Program-made: the position numbers and the translations under genes
Shown here: one piece after another, positions 62,401 to 64,000 of the stretch
How the letters are laid out: each line of letters begins with the position of its first letter
Numbering within the stretch: position 1 is the first letter of the stretch
Notes under the pieces: model-generated
The model's input: the letters and a program-made list of their open reading frames with translations, nothing else
What the model was told of the DNA's origin: nothing
The model's database searches: none
Source: PALSA-1296 sp038210275
GTDB lineage: Bacteria > Bacteroidota > Ignavibacteria > Palsa-1295
Direction of reading: 5' to 3'
Length of the DNA stretch: 64,000 bases
NCBI GenBank assembly: GCA_038210275.1
Contig: JBBQWV010000008.1
Span: 62,001 to 126,000 of the forward strand

Positions 62401-63493
62401 TTATGAGCATCGTATCGCGAGTGCAGGAGTTAAACACTTGGGGTAGGGGAGGAGAAAAGATCGGCGCTTCGGGCGAGATCGGAAGACCTCCGCTATTATC
62501 AGTGCGCCAAACATTACCATTCTGATCAACACCAACAAGAATATTTCCTGTGAGTGCGACAAGCCATCTTGTATCGGCGGAGTTACCCGGTCCGTTGATC
62601 GAATCCCACGTTGCTCCGTAATCGATCGTTCTGTAAATGCCGTTCGATACAGTCTGGAAAAAAGCTGCTTCGGGAACAACAGCCATAGCGCCGTTAAAAT
62701 ATGCCCATGGGCGTTGAAGCTTTGAAACCCAAGTGTTCCCTCTATCGGTAGTCACAAAAACTTCTGACCAATTTTGATTACGTCTGAAATAATCTTCGTT
62801 GGCAAGATAGAGTGTATTCGAATCACAGGGATCCCACATGAATGTATAGGAGTCGGCGATAGAAAAACTTTGTGGAAGAGCTGCCCATGTCTGCCCGTCA
62901 TTCTTTGAAATAATAATATGATCGGCTTCGAAGATCGCCATCGTTCCTGCTCCACGGTAGGCAGCAATATTCGGTGTGGATCCTGCATACGTTTTTGCCC
63001 ATGATGCACCGCCATTGATTGAAGTGTAAGCGCCTTCTCTTGCAAGACTGACGATGGTACTTGCTGTTCCTGCGAATGCCGAATAGCGGCTTCCGGTCGT
63101 ACCCGGAGCGACTTGCGAATTCCAAGATGCGCCGCCATTGACTGTGATGTACAAATAATTATTAGTGCGAACCAGACCGTTGAGAGCGTCGAAAAAATCT
63201 ATATTCTGCACTGTTTCCCCCACGCCTAGGAACGAAGGGAGACTTACTGTCCAAGTCTTTCCTGTATCGAGCGAATACGACACCGATTTATATCCACCCC
63301 ACAATACTCCTTTTTTGAAATGCAGCATACCGCCGCTTGCACCAATGTTTGGGAAAACGCCCGGAGCTTGATCAGACCATTGAGAATAGGAATCGGAGAA
63401 GCCGAGGAATAACACTACGGCAACTACTGCTGCGCAGGAATAGAGAACGGAAAATTTCCTGAGAATCCTTTTCCAGGCGAATTTCATGTTCAT
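59489..63493 (-). CDS. Giant T9SS-secreted propeller/anchor-D protein
   Basis: 1334 residues. After a signal peptide (ending DSYSQ) residues 40-345 form an Asp-box propeller homologous to 35342 and 37531 (TVNGGASWNS, SKNDGQTWAA, TIDYGATWDSINGPG, ending WRTDNSGGLPI). From about 350 to 1060 come at least six choice-of-anchor-D-like repeats of about 110 residues, each with a Cys pair in the pattern C-(about 14)-N-x-G-C-D-T. A cohesin-like module (about 1110-1240) and a sorting domain with GVYPNPARGEITLD finish it. It is probably displayed on the cell surface. Confidence 0.83.
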   Translation of the reverse strand: MNMKFAWKRILRKFSVLYSCAAVVAVVLFLGFSDSYSQWSDQAPGVFPNIGASGGMLHFKKGVLWGGYKSVSYSLDTGKTWTVSLPSFLGVGETVQNIDFFDALNGLVRTNNYLYITVNGGASWNSQVAPGTTGSRYSAFAGTASTIVSLAREGAYTSINGGASWAKTYAGSTPNIAAYRGAGTMAIFEADHIIISKNDGQTWAALPQSFSIADSYTFMWDPCDSNTLYLANEDYFRRNQNWSEVFVTTDRGNTWVSKLQRPWAYFNGAMAVVPEAAFFQTVSNGIYRTIDYGATWDSINGPGNSADTRWLVALTGNILVGVDQNGNVWRTDNSGGLPISPEAPIFSPPLPQVFNSCTRDTMLITTLASHCKSYYIIKASIAGPDSALFTLNPTKTLPNIINNGNRDSIKIIFDSKKQTGSFVDTIHILWQGAGGPPRDTSFVIRITINPAPIQFVFIPPVVVFDTISPCGGNRDTTILVKNTGCDSIRISNVLYALGNAFSVDTIKLPVILAPDSTLRIRYHFHPFAPGFFNASDVITADWKGIQVSHSISINGRGTTTGFSGAAFNSFLNLDTVSACSPYRDSDVTITNLGCDTMRVTSATVNLGANFSRDPLNFPILIPPGGSVTIHFHFHPSVVGTFSSVATFVVDWQGYSPANLDVFLKGSSNRSKAGPLVADTVIGFGTVSACYPFGDTTVTIRNRSCDTLKILSGPGSLGGDFGMDPIKYPIILPPDSSLTLTFHCLRSGVGNYKGSAKFVTSREGIVQNLSLLINGKINSSVAGALVQNALVDFGNVTTCDPLRDTTIILTNPGCDTLRILSGPVALGQGFTIDPLQYPIILPPNSSVFLRFHFNSPGVGPYVIQPHFLTERSGVKDSFDLSLHGVGVEGSSLLSLSASDFSFNPVSFCSNDSAEINYTNLGCDTLFVTPLGESGDADFISSAGSEKALLPGDSIHIHVYFLPQKHGQCLGSYRLRYRSRFGISRDTMLAISGMVTPGKRRLNQSLSAIDFGTTTLCGAPDSVVIFTNQGCDTLTIESAALSDAGFLIGEKTFPIIVQPGEKIILQVATTLDTAGGKPRSSAKLNVSCTGDTVITPIVLTREYSYPKKYPLRFEVASDGHHAGDTAKVRIIADSLPSDLTTLEATFSATNPDMLTYLFAKSTSSISIIGNTLTFTGNPVVAPKGVLAELSYKVYLTKDSISTFSLSGVRFNSYNADYENCIALSTDKPSDSVLYNFACGERTIQSAMNDDLAARLLGVYPNPARGEITLDINTIKAEDCNITISDAKGNIVLRSHNVHPQGRSGISVDISNLPSAAYYVKINAGASHLVTTFVKEK

Positions 63494-63611
63494 AGTGATG
63501 GGGAATACGCGATACAGTCACACAACTACTCATAGGAAAGGCGGTTTTAGGGGGAATAGTTCTGCCGAGTTTACATCACGTCTGTGTTGTATTTTCAAAA
63601 AAAAGGCTAGC

Positions 63612-64000
63612 TTAATTTCCAAATCTCGGATTCACAACATTATTATAAATTGATCCAAATGTATAAGTAAGACCGACGGAAAAATTATAAGAATAACTCG
63701 TTGCCAGTTGTTGCAGTTGCAGCAGAACGTCGCTATTCGACAGCCCGGTTTTGGGAAGGAATATCTGATCATGAACACTGGTATAGCTTCCTTGAACTCT
63801 TAGCGAGAGACCTTCGAATAAACGTAATTGAAGATTAGCAGAGACATTCAATTCTGTTTTGGATAAATCATGAAGATACTGAGAACCGGCAACAGTAAAT
63901 TCAGTAGAGCCCCATGGTTGCTGAAATACAAGACTGGCTGAGAGTACATGTGAGCCAACCAGCTCTTCAGTCTTATTAAAGATCGTCGTGTCAAAGTAGG
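63612..64000 (-). CDS. Outer-membrane beta-barrel protein, C-terminal part (5' end outside window)
   Basis: The minus frame is open from the stop at 63612 to the window edge (about 129 residues). Alternating strands such as VLSASLVFQQPWGSTEFTVA, LRLFEGLSLRVQGSY and NFSVGLTYTFGSIYNNVV with a final NPRFGN fit an outer-membrane barrel of a type common in Bacteroidota. An internal TTG at 63851 is not the true start. Confidence 0.7.
   Translation of the reverse strand, partial: YFDTTIFNKTEELVGSHVLSASLVFQQPWGSTEFTVAGSQYLHDLSKTELNVSANLQLRLFEGLSLRVQGSYTSVHDQIFLPKTGLSNSDVLLQLQQLATSYSYNFSVGLTYTFGSIYNNVVNPRFGN

Overview
The window reads as chromosome of a free-living Gram-negative bacterium of the Bacteroidota/Chlorobiota (FCB) lineage; the mix of features would suit an Ignavibacteria/Kapabacteria-type genome, but that finer placement is inference. 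Direct evidence is (i) several large secreted proteins ending in a type IX secretion (T9SS) C-terminal sorting domain, (ii) start codons preceded by the Bacteroidota-type -7 promoter element TAnnTTTG with almost no 5' leader, (iii) few recognisable Shine-Dalgarno sequences, and (iv) families typical of the group (DUF5777 barrel, DUF4175, DUF2203, STAS-fused MlaE). I found no rRNA, tRNA, CRISPR array, transposase, integrase or phage gene.

Layout. 1-3.5 kb: 3' end of an unknown gene and a T9SS-secreted Asp-box propeller protein facing each other across a terminator. 3.7-6.8 kb: divergent c-type heme lipoproteins; the rightward operon continues with an OB-fold membrane protein, a YceI protein and a DUF5777 barrel. 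6.8-15.4 kb: aryl-CoA ligase, a STAS protein with an extremely acidic tail, citrate synthase, a CNNM/CorC protein, an ATP-grasp-like protein and a glycosyltransferase. 15.4-18.6 kb: leftward glycosyltransferase operon. 18.7-29.2 kb: DUF4175 coiled-coil membrane protein, Ogt-type DNA repair, kynureninase-like PLP enzyme, cupin, secreted polysaccharide deacetylase, secreted unknowns, gamma carbonic anhydrase.

29.2-35.1 kb is the accessory hot spot. An intact TIR-TolB/FlgO-TPR protein is followed by the broken 5' and 3' ends of a second copy and the 5' stub of a third. The middle of copy two is replaced by a 3.6-kb cassette: an HxlR-type regulator with two palindromic operator candidates, a DUF1569/DinB-like protein, an aldehyde dehydrogenase and a short-chain dehydrogenase. 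I read this as a decayed tandem array of TIR proteins that received an aldehyde/electrophile-detoxification cassette.

35.3-47.4 kb: two tandem T9SS propeller proteins, an ECF sigma/anti-sigma pair split by a cruciform repeat, a double-OmpA protein and a 1345-residue secreted protein with a glycine-rich core. 47.4-53.3 kb: a compact rightward run with an aspartylglucosaminidase-type Ntn hydrolase, SDR, carboxymuconolactone-decarboxylase-like protein, lipoprotein propeller, proline dehydrogenase, DUF2203 and a diheme cytochrome c. 53.3-56.9 kb: leftward Mla-type lipid transport operon (STAS-MlaE, MlaF, MlaD, PqiC-like lipoprotein). 57-64 kb: secreted T9SS proteins, a secreted amidotransferase-like protein, a 1334-residue anchor protein and the 3' end of an outer-membrane barrel gene.

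Intergenic DNA is rich in short palindromic repeats of at least three families, scattered between otherwise ordinary genes. The most informative observations are the decayed TIR array with its cassette, the duplicated cupin 3' end flanking the deacetylase gene (identical protein, only silent differences), the HxlR operators, and the near-leaderless promoters.
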